This document shows positions 25,101 through 39,700 of a stretch of 64,000 bases of DNA, in pieces. The translations under genes were made by a program, and so were the position numbers. The DNA is from Hyposmocoma kahamanoa (Eukaryota; Arthropoda; Insecta; Lepidoptera; Cosmopterigidae). Below the pieces are notes generated by a model, which was not told where the DNA came from, searched no databases, and was given only the letters and a program-made list of their open reading frames with translations. Location: positions 871,725 through 935,724 of the forward strand of contig NW_020653397.1 of the NCBI RefSeq assembly GCF_003589595.1. Direction: 5' to 3'. Every line of letters starts with the position of its first letter. Within the stretch, counting starts at the first letter, position 1.

Positions 25101-28100
25101 TTTGTATTAATAATTATAACAAACTAGTGGAGTAATTTCACAAAAAATAATTGAATATCAATTCAATAAAAATTTAATTAATACATACATACATTATCTT
25201 TCACATCACAACGATCACTTTTTACACCGCTTGTTACCGAGTAATAAACCACAACAGATCAATTGCTGGTCGCAGTTATAGAAGAATATACCTTGAATGA
25301 AGTTTTGATTTAAAATTGTAGTAGCAGTAGAGCGCCTCGTGAAAGAGTTCGTCTGCCATCTTATCTATTTCTGCCGCCAAGCAGTAATGTGATCATTGCT
25401 GTGTTACGGTTTTGAAGATTTAAAGCACTGAATGGCACTGCAACTGTTATGGACAGGCGTGTCACTTACCAACAGGCGCGCGACTTGTTTGTCCCATAAC
25501 CTGGTATTATAAAAGTATTTTTTGTCACATCTCGCAAATTATGGAAGGGCCCAGATGTAATCGAGAGATGAGTTGCTTACCGGGCAGCCAAGCTTCGGTC
25601 CGTGCATCAAAGCAGTTCGGACTCCGTGTTTGATGGCGTTTAGAGATCGAGGATGCAGGTGCGCCAAGTTCGCTGCGCTGTCCGCCGATTTGTCTAACCT
25701 GGAGTTAATAAAATACCACTTTTACATTTCAAGGTTAATGGAAACTTCAATATTTGGAATACGAGAAATCCTACTGGGTTATTATCGTGACATAAGGGCG
25801 GTAACGTATCACAAACTCGAATGTTTCTTCCGAAATAACGTTCTAACTTCCGAAAAATTATAACGAAACCGTTTTTCTTTCAGGATATGTTGGATGTTTA
25901 TCGCAAAGACACTATTAGGTTCGGTTAGGGTAGGTTAAGTTTAAAAGAAAAAATATTTTCCTCTTAAAATTACTTTCGAAGTCATGATAATTCGTGCATA
26001 AGTTATTTCTGAAAAATGTCATTTCGGACTACGGATAGGTACCATAAGGGCGCGTCGGCGGTGTGAACGGAAGCGATACCCGCAATGTCTTTTTAAGTTT
26101 AGAATTTTTCTGATAACGTAAGAAACGACGAACGAAAAAATCTTAAAATCAATTGAGTCAACTGAAGTGTGCGCAGGAACTTTTTGGTTCCAACCTCACC
26201 GTTCCTCCTTCGATCGACTAGGAGGTCCGGACCACTCCATCCTTAAGTCGATGATATACCACATCCATTCGTACTAAGCGCTTTGCTTCCTCCTTTCTGA
26301 TGCAAAGGAATGGAATACTCTACCTGCGCCAGTGTTTTCCGAAAAGTACAGTTTGGGGTTATTCGACGCTAGAGCATTTTCGGTCACAAGCACGCGTCTA
26401 TTATTTATTTAAAAGAAAAAATCACTGTGAACCAATTACACGTCTACGGGACGGATTTACGTACCAGTCCGCCAACTTGGCCCAATGTGGATTGAGAATT
26501 TCACCATTTCAAACGGTTTTAAACATACTTCGGCCCGAAGGTTTCATCACGACATTTTCCTTCATTGTTAGCGAGAGATATTGCTATTACATTCGTAAAT
26601 GTACGTAATTTGGATTTTAAAGACATAGGTACATGCATCGAGTATATAACCAGAAATAGAGACGAAATAAGGGTCATACATTCCCGGAAACTCATCAGTG
26701 ATGATAAACCACTTATAAACCGACCCTTCCTACGTAAAGTAACGTATGTCGAAATTGCCAAGTTTACAGGGGAGCGTTTTAAAGTTTTGAATTCTCTGAA
26801 ATAAGTATAACACGTGACTTTGGCATTTCTCAGTTTTATTCGGCAAAGCTCGTTACTCACATAGAGTATTATAAAATACTAGATATCGGTTAGATTATCT
26901 ATTAGATGATCGCTCTTTCATTCAGACCGTTAAAACGCTCCCCTGTAAAGTTGGCAATTTCGACATACGATACTTACGTAGGAAGGGTCGAAATATCAAA
27001 TCTCGTTTGCACTGAAATATAGACAACGCCAACAACTGACCTGTGTACGTCTCCGTATATTCCAAAAATATACTGTATTTATTGTAATAAAGATATTGTA
27101 ATGAAGAAGAGAAAAACAGACAGAATCAATTTTCATCGGTAATGAAATATATAATTTTGCAATTTTCGTCTATTATAGCAAAGCTCAAGTTAACTGGTCG
27201 ATTTGCAGTGAAATAATTGACGACACCCGTCAATTGTTCCGAATTCGGGCTGGCCAATCGGAGCGCAGTTGTCGCAGTAATGATGTGGCAGAACAGTTTT
27301 CAAACAAATGAAATGACATTTCGTCTCTATTTCTGGTTAAATACTCGATGGATACATTCCATCACAAGGGATCAAAACACCGACCTCTCAAGAAGCAACC
27401 ATTCTCTCACTAGACATCACCATTCATTCATAATTAATTTGTAAATAGATCATACGCAAAATAGGCGCCTTGACGTCGAGTTGCGGACACCAGCCCGTTA
27501 CACCAAGTACCAAGTATTTATGAAAAACAAAAACTTCAGCCACGGTATGGCGAAGTCGCTGGTTGGGAACTTTTCTTTGTGTTCGATGTTTGTATTAATA
27601 ATTATAACAAACTAGTGGAGTAATTTCACATAAAAAAATTATTGAATACCAATTCAATAAAAAATTCAATACAATGAACTGCGACATCTCTAGCCGGGGC
27701 TGGTAGCTGTAAAGGTATCTAACTGGGTGACGAAATAGCATAGATTTCTCATTGATGGCGCTAAGAGTAAAAAGTCGTTGACAAACCAAATACAAAAGAC
27801 ACGACAACAAGCTAGAAAAATTCGTGAGGTCCGCTGGTTCGTTCCGTGGCTTAGTTGGTATAGCGTCTGGCACGGTACGCTAGAAGACGTCGGTTCAATT
27901 CCGGGCGGATCGAAGAAATTTTTTCTGTGTCCGATGTTTGTATTAATACTTGAAGCTTAATTTACTTTTTTTATTTTTTTATAATACCAAGTGGCGGGAT
28001 GAACAAGTCGTGTTAAGCGACACGCCTATCCATAACAGTTGCAGTGCCACTCAGAGCTTTAAATAGCAAAGACCTTAAGGGTTACTGCGCCCATCACCCT

Positions 28101-31100
28101 GAGACATAAGTTGAAAAGTCTCAAGTGCCTGCAATTTCACCAGCACCCCTTACCCTTCAAAACTGAAACCCAGCAATGGTCAGATATGAAACACAGTAAT
28201 GCTCAGCTAAAAAGCTTGGCGGCAGAAGTACACAAGGAGCTCTATTGATGTTAAACCTAGAACACTTTTAACAATTACTTACTTCAACACCTTATCCTGG
28301 CTGAGGCCCTTTACAGGTTTAGCACTAAGAGTAACCTTCACTTGTTGTCTGGCACCGCCAATCTTCCTGTCAACCGTCATGCTCTGTTTGGCACTGCCAA
28401 GCAATGACTCTCTGTACGCAATCTGTAGTGGCCCTAATTCAACATCAATTTTGTACTCGCGAACGATGCGTTCTTTAATGATTTCCAAGTGAAGTTCGCC
28501 CATGCCTGAAGTAAAAGTTTAAGTATTAAAATTAGTTCATTATCATAGATTATAAAATGTATATTTACGACGCTTGTGTTTATGTGAAACAAAATCTAAG
28601 CAACTTTAAGGCGTAGGATGTTCGTATTATTAGCACCCAAATTATTTAATAAATTGCCAGATGCTATTAAAGAATGAAAAAGAAAAAAAGAAATTGCATA
28701 ATTTGTTAGTTGCTCAATGCTACTACAATATTAATGATTTTTGACATGATAACGTAAAATGTAAAATTTAATTATTGTACGTTATATTTTTGACTTCTTA
28801 TTTTCTGGTTAAATTCCAATTGTTGTAGTTTGTTTATGATATTGTTTTAATTTAACTTTAATGCGTGCTACGTCTAAAGTGGTTAAGCGTTGTGTAAAAT
28901 ATTCGCATGCCAAGTTTTGGTGAAATGTACGGTCTAATATAATATATTACAAGACCTGCATTGTTAACTACATTTCTCAGCGAATAAATATCTTGTATTC
29001 ATGTATTCTATAAATCAATATTTTACATAATATGTACACTACAGGTATGAATCGATAGAACAAACAGTGGAAGTACTATCACCGTAGTTGAAGCCTTACC
29101 ACTCCCGAATTTTTTAAGCGGAAATTAACTAGGCTCGCATCTTATACTGTTCTAATAAATGTTCCTCCTCATATATTTAACTGCCTCCGTGGCCGAACGG
29201 TTACCATGTGGACTGCCACGCAGAGGTCCCGGTTTCGATTCCCGGACTGAGAGAAATATTTGATTAGCCTACATTTATTTCTCTCGTGAGTTTGGGTGTC
29301 ATTTGTGGTTGTCTATATGTATGTCCATGGCACCTGCGATGCAGGGTTTCCCGAGTGCGGGGCTATGAGAGTGTGCGTTATTATTATAGAAAAATACTAT
29401 TAAACAATACAAGAGATAGAATTTTTAACTGACGTAGAAATACGATCATTAAGACTTTGCTTTATCTTAACAACTTAACTATTTTAAATAATAAACTACT
29501 ACAACAACCCTAATATTAGTCGATAGAATTACAAAAATTGGAGAGGATGTTGGTTATATTTTTCTGTATCTAATGGAGCAATAAACGTTTTTGACGTAAC
29601 TCCACTTATGTCATTCTTCCATGAGGGGTGCGATTTATAGTGTGTGATTTTTTATTATTTATTAATGTTTTATTTTATTTATTGCCTTTTGATTAATGTT
29701 TTTAATTAAACAGTGAAATACCGTTGACGGTTTTTATGTGAACACCTTTTATTTGCAGTAAAAATATTACCTTTTATTAAATCTTAAATGTTATTGGTTG
29801 AAAAAAAAAAAACAAGAAATTACCGACAGTGGTTGCCTACACGCGAAAAGAACCCCTAAGATGGTAAGGCGTCAATTTTGCTGATAGTACAGGAAAATAA
29901 ATAATGATTACAATAGTGACACTTAGGTAATAAAATTCGTAGACAATACATATTAAGGTGTCTATTGATTTGTTTGATTTTTTTTGACAATTGACACTTG
30001 TGATCAAACAAAACGAGTAAATTTGGAAGCAACAGTCGATCGAGATCGTATTTGTTTGTTAGTAAACAAGAAGTAATTCAGAATAGAGAATCCATGACAG
30101 ATTTTTTTCTTTTAATATAATATCTAGTGACGGGATGAACAAGTCGTGCGCCTGGTGGTAAGCGACACTCCCATCCACAACAGTTGCAGTGCAATTCGAG
30201 ATTCTTAAATAGCAAAAATCTTATGGGCACTACCACTATGCCCTTCACCCTGAGACATGAGTTGACAAGTCCCATGTGCCTGTAATTTCACCAGCACCCT
30301 TACCCTTCAAAACCGAAACACAGTAATGCTGACGTTACTGCTTGGCGGCAGAAATTGGTAAAATGACGGTACCTCCCAGGACGAACTCTTTCACAAGGAG
30401 CTCTACTGCTACTAAAGATTTTACCCCTTTACTTTCCAATTTGTTTGAGTTTTTGAAAGTCGAAGAACAAAAGTAATCCGTTTCCAGTGTACCTGCTAAG
30501 ACCATTTGGCCCGTGTCCTCGTCGGTGAGGACCCTCAAACTGGGATCTTCTCTCTGCAGCTCGTTGAGCGCGGTCTCCAGCGGCGTCTGGTACGCGATGC
30601 TGGGCGGCTCGATGGAGCACAAGAATACTGGTTCGGGAATCGTTGTCCCTGAGGAGAAATTAATATCTCATGTAAATTCAAATTCATTTACCATGACCAA
30701 ATTGGAGATGTGGGTTAATGGTAATGAATGAATGAATAATGAGTTTCTTTTCCGTAGCTCAGTTGGGAGAGCGTGAGCCACGGTATGCTGAGCGTGTTGG
30801 TTCGAATCCAGCTGGATCGAAGGGATTTTTCTTAGTGTTCGATCTTTGCATTAATAATTATAACAAACTAGAGGAGTAATTTCACAAAAAGTAATTGAAT
30901 ATCAATTCAATACAAATTTAATTCATTAATAAACTTAATTTTTAACCCACTTCAGAAAAGGAGGAGGTTCTCAATATTTTATTATACATATTTTTATTTA
31001 TGTATGTTACGGGATTAGTCTGGCATTTGTGGACCGATTGTGATGATTCTTTGTCTGTTCGAAAGAGGGTTACCTCAGTATTGGTCCTATTTAAATTTGA

Positions 31101-34100
31101 AAAAAATATTCCACCTCTAAGGGTGGCAAACTAGGTAGAATCCGGTTTCGCTTTCACGTTCCAGTAACCGATGTCAATAAAACTTGGCAAATACATGTAA
31201 TAAGTTAAAAAAGACTAATATATTTGAGTAAAAAAGCAAAAAATTGTATTTAGACTTACAAGAAATTACGTGTATGGTATCGAAATGAAAAGGCGATGTG
31301 TTTAAAAAACGCCAACGAGAATACGTTGCGATATTGGGCGAAATCGAACGCTAGAGTCTCGGGTAAATACTGAAAAAATCCTTCTACTCGACTGGACTAG
31401 ACTCGAAACAGCGACTGTTTTTTTCATAATACCAAGGGACGGGACGAACATGTCGTGCGCCTGATGTTAAGCGACACGCCTGTCCATAACAGTTGCAATG
31501 CCACCAAGAGTTGTAAATGGCAAAGATCTTAGGGGCACTGCCACTGCGCCCGTCACCTTGAGATTGAAATATAAATTGACAAGTAATATATAAACCCATG
31601 TGCCTGTAATTTCACCAGCACCCTTACCTACGAAACCGAAGCGCCGTAATGTAGAAATAGGTAAGGTAGCAGTACTTCCCTGGATTAATTCTTTCACAAG
31701 GAGCTCTACTGCTACTAAATCCGTCCCAGACAGACAGAAGGACAGACTTGATGGTATGTGTGTGTGGACCAAAAAATTACTAAGGTCACTTACCAATGCC
31801 AAGCAATATGTCAGCGATGTCATCGTCGGTAACGTCACCTTCGAGCGCTTGCAGGCGCTGCCGAGCACTGGGCAGCATCAGTTCTTCGACCCGCCCTGGC
31901 TCTTTCAGAGACGACGACAGGTTTGCTTTGGCACGGTTTGCGGAGGCCTGTGATGTCGTTATTAGGTCGCCTGACATCGTTGCCTGTTTTCATGGCGTTT
32001 TCAAAAGTTGTTATATTTATGTATGCATCCTTATATTTATGTATGCGTCCAGTATATAACCAGAAATGGAGACGAAATGTCATTTAATTTGTTTGAAAAC
32101 TATTCTGCAAAATCATTACGATGACAACTGCGCTCCGATTGGTCAGCCCGAATTCGAAACAATTGTCGAGTGTCGTCAATTGTTTCACTTCAGATCGACC
32201 AGTTAACTTGAGCTTTGCTATAATTGACGAAATTTGCAATATTACATATTTAATTACCAATGAAATTTGATTCCGTTTGTTTTGTAATTAGATGTTTTCC
32301 TGTTTTTTCCCCACACCACCAAACGGAGCAGCACGCCATTGTTAAAGATGTTATCTTTAGTACAATAAATACAGAATATTTTTTCACACAAGTCAGTTGT
32401 TGGCGCTGTCTATATTTCAGTGCAAACGAGAGTTGATGTTTATAAGTGATGTATCACTAATGAGTTACCAGGAAATATTTCGTCTCTATTTCTGGTTATA
32501 CATATACTCGATGTATGTATGTAACCATCATCTATTTTAATTTTTTGTCATCAAAGTTTATTTACCTTTAGTGAGCTGACGACAGCGATGTTCCCTGCTG
32601 TGACCTTTTCAACGGGCTGGTACTCGTCAGCCAGCGCAACGTACATAGAGCCTGTCTGAACAGATGTTCTTTACTGTTTACTTAATAATATAATGACAAT
32701 AATAAATGTGTTTATTTGACATTACAAATACTAAAATAATTTTTAAAATGAAATTTTTTTTAGAAAACCATTTTTTTATATAATTATGGATGAAAGTAGT
32801 TAGTTAGTGTCGTGTGTAGACACGCTTGGATGCATGACGGGTTAATGTGACAAGTGTGGTGTCTCCTTTAAATAATCCTTCAAATAATCTGAATATTAAC
32901 TTAAGCAAATCAAACAATATACATTTTAATAAATCGAGACATACTAAATATAATTTCAATTTAAATATCGATGCAATTCAGGAAGTATAACCACACGAAA
33001 TTTCTTGCAGTAACTATAGATCAAGAACTAAACTGGAAAACTCACGTCGAGAATGCATGTTCGAGAATCAATAACTTTGTATATGCGTTAAAACGCTGAA
33101 AAATATAACAAATAAGAAAACTGTCATAACCACATATAGGGCGTATGTAGAATCCATATCACGTTACGGCCTTAGAGTATGGGGTAATAGTACAGATCGA
33201 AACTGAGCTTTTGTAGCACAAAAGAAATGCATTAGAGCAATTTGTGGAATTCCTCCGGATGAAACATACAGACCCTTGTTTCAGAGCCTTGGTCTGTTGC
33301 CACTACCATCATTATATATATACGAAATTTGTATCTTTGTACGAAAACACATATTTGTTTAAGAAAGCCTGTGATGTGAATACTAAACTCTGTAGAAACC
33401 CGAATAGACTTGTACTTGATACTATTCCCATGATTGCTAAACACAGTAAAAGTTGTTTAAAAATGTGTGTTGACATATATAATAAAATACCACTTGAGAT
33501 TAAACTATTACATATCGAGTTCTTAGGTTTTCGCGATTGTTACACATAGGAAATGAAACTATTTTTCCGGATTTAAATCGCGTATATTTGTTTTTTCAAA
33601 AAAACCAACGTAAACAATATTGCGTTCAAATAAACAGCCCAGACCGAATCTTACTTGAGATGAATATAACGCGCTGAAGATCTCCCGCGAAGATCCTGAA
33701 TTAGTCATCCTCCGTGCAGATAAAGGTAACGCGACCGTGGTCGTGAATACGTCAGATTATAACAGCAAAATAACTGAGTTACTATCGGATAAGCACATAT
33801 AAAAAGGTGAAGAAAGACCCTACCACCAAGATATTAAAAACAACAACTAAGTTAATATCTAAGCACTCCGACACGCTGAAACTTGATGTAAGTCAGTTTG
33901 TACCCTGCTGCGTAAAACCTCCAAAACTAAAACTAAGTTTATTTAAAACAAAGCTGTACAAGTGTTTTTTATGACCTAAACGAAATATTTGACAGGAAAT
34001 GAGATGTAAGATTTTATCTTCAAGATTATCATTTTTGACCAAATTAATTTGTAACTTGACATGTTTGTGACATTTTTTTATTATTATTGTACTGACATTA

Positions 34101-36625
34101 TATAACTAGACATTTGCATGCTATTTAACATATGCGAAACACGTTTCTACTGGCACTGCCTCTTGTAACATCTTCTGTTATACTATGTTTTAAGCAAATA
34201 AACGAATTATTATTATTTAACAAGAGACATACCTGCTCACTCTTACTTTGTCCAAGATTATAGATCTTCTGTCCTTTGACGATCTCTCCACTATACAGCC
34301 TAAGGAAGGTCAGCACACCCCTTTGGTCGTCGTGAAGCACTTTGAACGCTCTAGCGGCTAAATCGTCCCCGAAACACTTGTACAAGTTATTGCACTGCAA
34401 CGGCGACGGTAGGTACTGAATAACGCCGTCCATTAGAGTTTGCACGCCGATGTTTTTGTACGAAGATCCGCAGAGAACTGGGAAAGCGCGCATATTGATT
34501 GTACAACGACGAATTGCTTGCGTGACGTCGGCAAAGTTTAAATTGTCCAAAGATTCCTGAAAAACCATAACAGTAATTTGCAATATACGGTAGAATTTTG
34601 CAAGAACACAATTGTCTATTTAACACTAACTTGTCAATAAAAAGTAAATACAGTAAATACCTTCACATTATATTTTACTTTATTTAGTAGCAGGAGAGCT
34701 CCTTGTGAAAGAGTTCATCCAGGGAAGTACTGCCACCTTACCTACTTCTGCCGCCAAGCAGTAATGTCAGCATTATTACGTTCCAATTTTGAAGGGTAAG
34801 GGTGCTGGTGAAATTACAGGCACGTGGCACTTAGGGTGACGGGCGCATTTCATCGCTACACTTGCGATTACTAGGGTCAGAGGACTAAAGCACACAAATC
34901 AAAAAGTGCTTCATTTGTTAATATATAATTATATATTTTTTGCGTTGTTTATGGTGTTGGAAGATGTGAAGAGAATGATAAATTTGCAAAAGACGCCTCT
35001 AGAATAAAGTTGTAAATTTATGGAGCAACAAATGAATTTGACTTAGCCCGTGCTTTAGCCGGTAGATGTATTAATTCAAATGAACGATGTTGGATTTTGA
35101 CTTATGTGCTTTAGTCCACCTACCCTAGGATTTGCATCAATGCAAATGCTAACAATTTATTGCTTAATGCCAAGAAGACAAAATGCGTTAAATTTGAATT
35201 ACCTAACGTAAAATCGACTAGTCCAAGCATAGAAATAAACGGAGAAAAGTTAGACCTTGTTAATAAAGCAGTCTTCTTGGGAGTGACCTTAGATAGTAAA
35301 CTTCAATGGTTTCCACATATATCGTCCCTGGCCAGCAGATTAAGCTCCGCTGCATACGCAGTCCGCAGAATACGTGAGCTTACCGATGTTAGTACTGCTA
35401 GACTAGTTTACTTTAGTTACTTCCATAGTATAATGTCCTACGGGATTCTCATGTGGGGTAAAGCGGCAGATATTCAAACCATATTTGTATTGCAAAAACG
35501 AGCGATTCGTTCTGTGTACCGTCTAGGCTCTCGGGTTTCTCTCAGAGAAAAGTTTAAGGAGACTGGTATCATGACTGTGGCATCACAGTACATTTACTCA
35601 AATATTTTATATGCCCTTAAAAATATACATAATTTCAATAAGAAAAATGATATCCATAATCCAAAATGATATCATGGTACCACGATTTCGTTTAACCAAG
35701 GTTAACAACACTTTTATGGGGAACTGTATACGTTTTTACAATAAGATTCCGGAGCATATATAAGTTTAAAAACTACTTAATTAAATTTTTATTGAATTGA
35801 TATTCAATTATTTTTTTGTGAAATTACTCCACTAGTTTGTTATAATTATGAATACAAAGATCGAACACTCAGAAAAAATTCCTTCGATCCGGTCGGATTC
35901 GAACCGACGGCGACGTCTTCTTGCATACCGTGCCAGACGCTATACCAACTAAGCCACGGAACGAACCAACGGACCTCACGAATTTTTCTATTTTAAAAAC
36001 TACATTAAAAATATTGTGATCGAAAAATCATATTACAAAATTGAAGACTACGTGTTAGAAAAAGATGTATGGAAAGACGACATGGCTCCAGAATCCACAC
36101 AAATTTGATTCAAAGTGTATTCCATAGCATTTAAGTTTATTTGAAAAGAGCAATCCCTAGAGTTTCTTGCTCGTTCTTCTCAGGGAGATCAGCGTAGTGA
36201 ACGAGCAGTAGCTTAAATGTGAGGTTTTCAAGTGTAAATTTATTTTACCTATGGAATAAATAATCTTTGACTTTGACTTTGATTTTGCAAACGCGCGACT
36301 GAATAATTATGTACGAAATATCTGTATATTCACATTATTTTGTTTTGATAATTGTAAATTTAAAAGTGAATTAATAAAGACGTTAAGTTAACATCACATC
36401 ACCTTTACATCGTTGCTTAAACTCACGCGCGTTAAGGTAAACGATTAGCGACTGCATTGCTATGCATCGCGGCTAAAAGTCGGCGTGTGTAACCGTTGTT
36501 ATAGACAGGCGTGGTCCACGACTTGCTCGTCCCCGTCACTTGGTGTTATAAAAGATTAAAAAATATTGTCTATTAATTTCTATTTTCATTAAGTTTTGTT
36601 TATTATAATTCCCAACGACTCACAT

Positions 36626-36656
<31 letters not shown>

Positions 36657-36664
36657 GGCACGCT

Positions 36665-36711
<47 letters not shown>

Positions 36712-36721
36712 NNNNNNNNNN

Positions 36722-36785
<64 letters not shown>

Positions 36786-39700
36786 CACACCCACATACGC
36801 TCGCACTTACGCACACACAAGCACACACACACACACACACACACACAATACCATAAACACACGCTCATCCTTTATAAAGGTATATATAATGTAATTGGCA
36901 TTCAATTAAAAATAGAATGAATATTATACATTATACAATTTTTCAAAAAAAATAATTTTAACAATATTCTCCTTGCTTTGACGTTATTCTTTTGACAGTA
37001 ACAATGTTTTCAAATTCTCTGTACGCGATATACGCTACAATTGAGTTGTGTTACCTGGTTCTTTGTCGTAACTAAATTGTAATGTACCTGCACTAGTTTA
37101 TTTGTAAAATTTTTTTTTTTTTATTAAAATAACCGAAAGCGATCTCTGACCTGAGCAATAATGTAGTCTGCCAGCGTATCGTCCATACTTGATAGAGTAT
37201 CGATTAACTGACGATGTTTATCGAGCGTGTTCTCCCACACAAGTCCATCTCGTTCATCTAGCTTCCGACAGACGTAGTTCTGGCCGCGTCCTTGCGTCCA
37301 CAGGATTTCTTCTTGCGTTATTAGGTCTATCAAACCTGTATTGGGAATAGTGTACATAGTACATATTACACGCTCAATAATAAAATGACGAAATTACAAT
37401 TGTAACATTTTTGAGAAATTGACATAAAACCAAATTAATATCGTTTTCAAATAGATTAGTCCATCCAATATAGATTAAACCTGAACATGAATTAGATACA
37501 CAATGCGATTACAGGTGACCACAACATTCACTAACAAAGCGCTCTACGTTACTTTATGAGCTATGTGAGAATACAAGCTACACTTAATTCAACTTAAAGA
37601 AAACTAGCAAACTTCACACGTTCTCCAAAGGTTGTGAACCTAATTCGACGTTTATCTTCACCATTAATGAGAGGTATCGCTACTAAATATTCACAAATGT
37701 ACCAAACTTAGAAATTAAAATATTCGAGGCTTTGGCCTCTCAATTGAGAGCCCCCATTGGGCTTCCACAGTACAGACAAAAAAGTTATACAAGAGGTAGT
37801 TAATTATTTTTGTTATTGTACGTATTTAATTATTGTACGTACTTACCGACAAGTCTATCATTATGTCGCACGGGCAAGTGCAGAAGCAGCGGTGTGGCCT
37901 GCAGCTTCTCCTCAATAGATCTGACACAGGACATCTCGTTTGAATCTAGACGGTCCATTTTGTTTAGGTACAGGATACGTGGAACACGGTAGCCTGTCGC
38001 TTGACGCCAGACTGTTAAGGTTTGAGCTTCTACACCTGGGTTAGGAAATTTTCAATCTAGATGTATGTTATTCCTAAGTCAAAATCTGAATTCAATGGTA
38101 ATATATATATGTAATATAGTCAGTTGTACACTTGGCCACAATCTTACCTCGTGTTAAGTGACAATGTGACCAACAAAGGTACTGATTCAGGAAACTTGAT
38201 TACTTGAAACAGCTCAAGTTTTTTTAAATATCTGATTACATCTGATACAGATTTTATAATTTGTGACTTGGGATTCCTTACCAGCTGAACCATCCAACAC
38301 AACGACGGCACCATCTAGCACAGCTAAACTTTGCTCTACCTCCATAGTGAAGTCAATGTGGCCTGGTGTATCTATTAGGTTAATCTGACTGCCTTGCCAT
38401 GGGAACGAGACTGCTGCCGCTGTATGGAATTAAGATATGTAACTTGAGAATGTGTATTAAAAGATGGAAAGGACATATAAAAATAAGTATGTAAATTTTT
38501 CACTTAAGGTATGACACTTTAAGTGAAGAGGTCAGCTCTCAACGCAAAGCGTGCACGAAACTGCAGTGCACCATTGAGTCTAACTACAGGGCAAAATACG
38601 TAGGAGTGCCTAGGTCGCTCCACAAAGTGTTCAGCAGACCTAGAATGATGCTAAAATTCATGAAGCAGCTTAGGTGGCACTAGTAGGACCCTGCATCCAT
38701 CACATGCAATATTGTTGCTATAACAGTTGACATTGAATGTAAACCACAATAATGCAGCAAATTGGTAATTTAAGTATATTAAACTAGCCAGTTGACATGA
38801 GGGAATTTGGAGACAGTTGACATTTTTCAGATTTCATCAATCATCATTACAAAAGGCAACTTGCACACACCATGCAATCTCATTTCTAACAAAAATAGGC
38901 CGCTAGATGACAAGTTGCGGACTCCAGCCCATTACCCCATGTCATACGATTATGTATTATGTATAAAATAAAATGTCTGTCACTGCTTTATGTTAAATGT
39001 ATGGCCAATTACAGGCACTAGTTTGTGTCTCGGCATATTTGTAGGCATATTAGATTCAAGCCGCTCGCTTATTAAATAATAAATAAATTTAGCGTAAGAC
39101 TGAATTGTTCACATTAATAAATAATTATCACATTGCATAAAAGGTTTCAAATGTTTTTCTTTTATTATTATTAACTACAAATGGCCATGTGATTGAAAAC
39201 TAAAAATTTATTTTTGTAACTTCAACTTTTTAGGAAATAAGTTTGCGCATCCACAATTGTTTTTATTTATTCTAGGATCACGTAACTTTAGTACAATTAA
39301 CTATTAATAACTTGAACTAGCTTATAACTGTAGCTAATAACATTTCTTGTAAGCTATAGCTTATATTTGTATACTTACAGGTAATTGTTATTCCTCTCTG
39401 TCTTTCCTGTTCCATATAATCGGTGACAGTGTTCCCGTGGTGTACCTCTCCCATGGACCGTATGGTACCAGAATAGAAGAGCATACGCTCCGTTGTTGTG
39501 GTTTTTCCTGACGATTTTCATAGCAATGTACAGAAAAACATAACCTATAAGATGCACAGATTATTGCGTAATATTCTTAAGTTTGAGTGTCTATATGTGT
39601 AGATTTGCTTGCAAATTACATGTATAGTTGGTATGGAAGTTTTGAAAGGCAATAAAAAAAGTCGGAAACGGGGAAAATGCAAGAAAAATATTAGAAAATT

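Noticed and set aside
30429..30731. Three alternative frames over one region
   Set aside because: Only the minus frame with [14 protein letters not shown] fits GFM2 exon 9; the others are shadows.
36589..36920. Several overlapping open frames rich in Ala-Cys-Val-Arg or Ala-Arg-Thr-His
   Set aside because: They are translations of an ACGC microsatellite across an N gap; no real protein.
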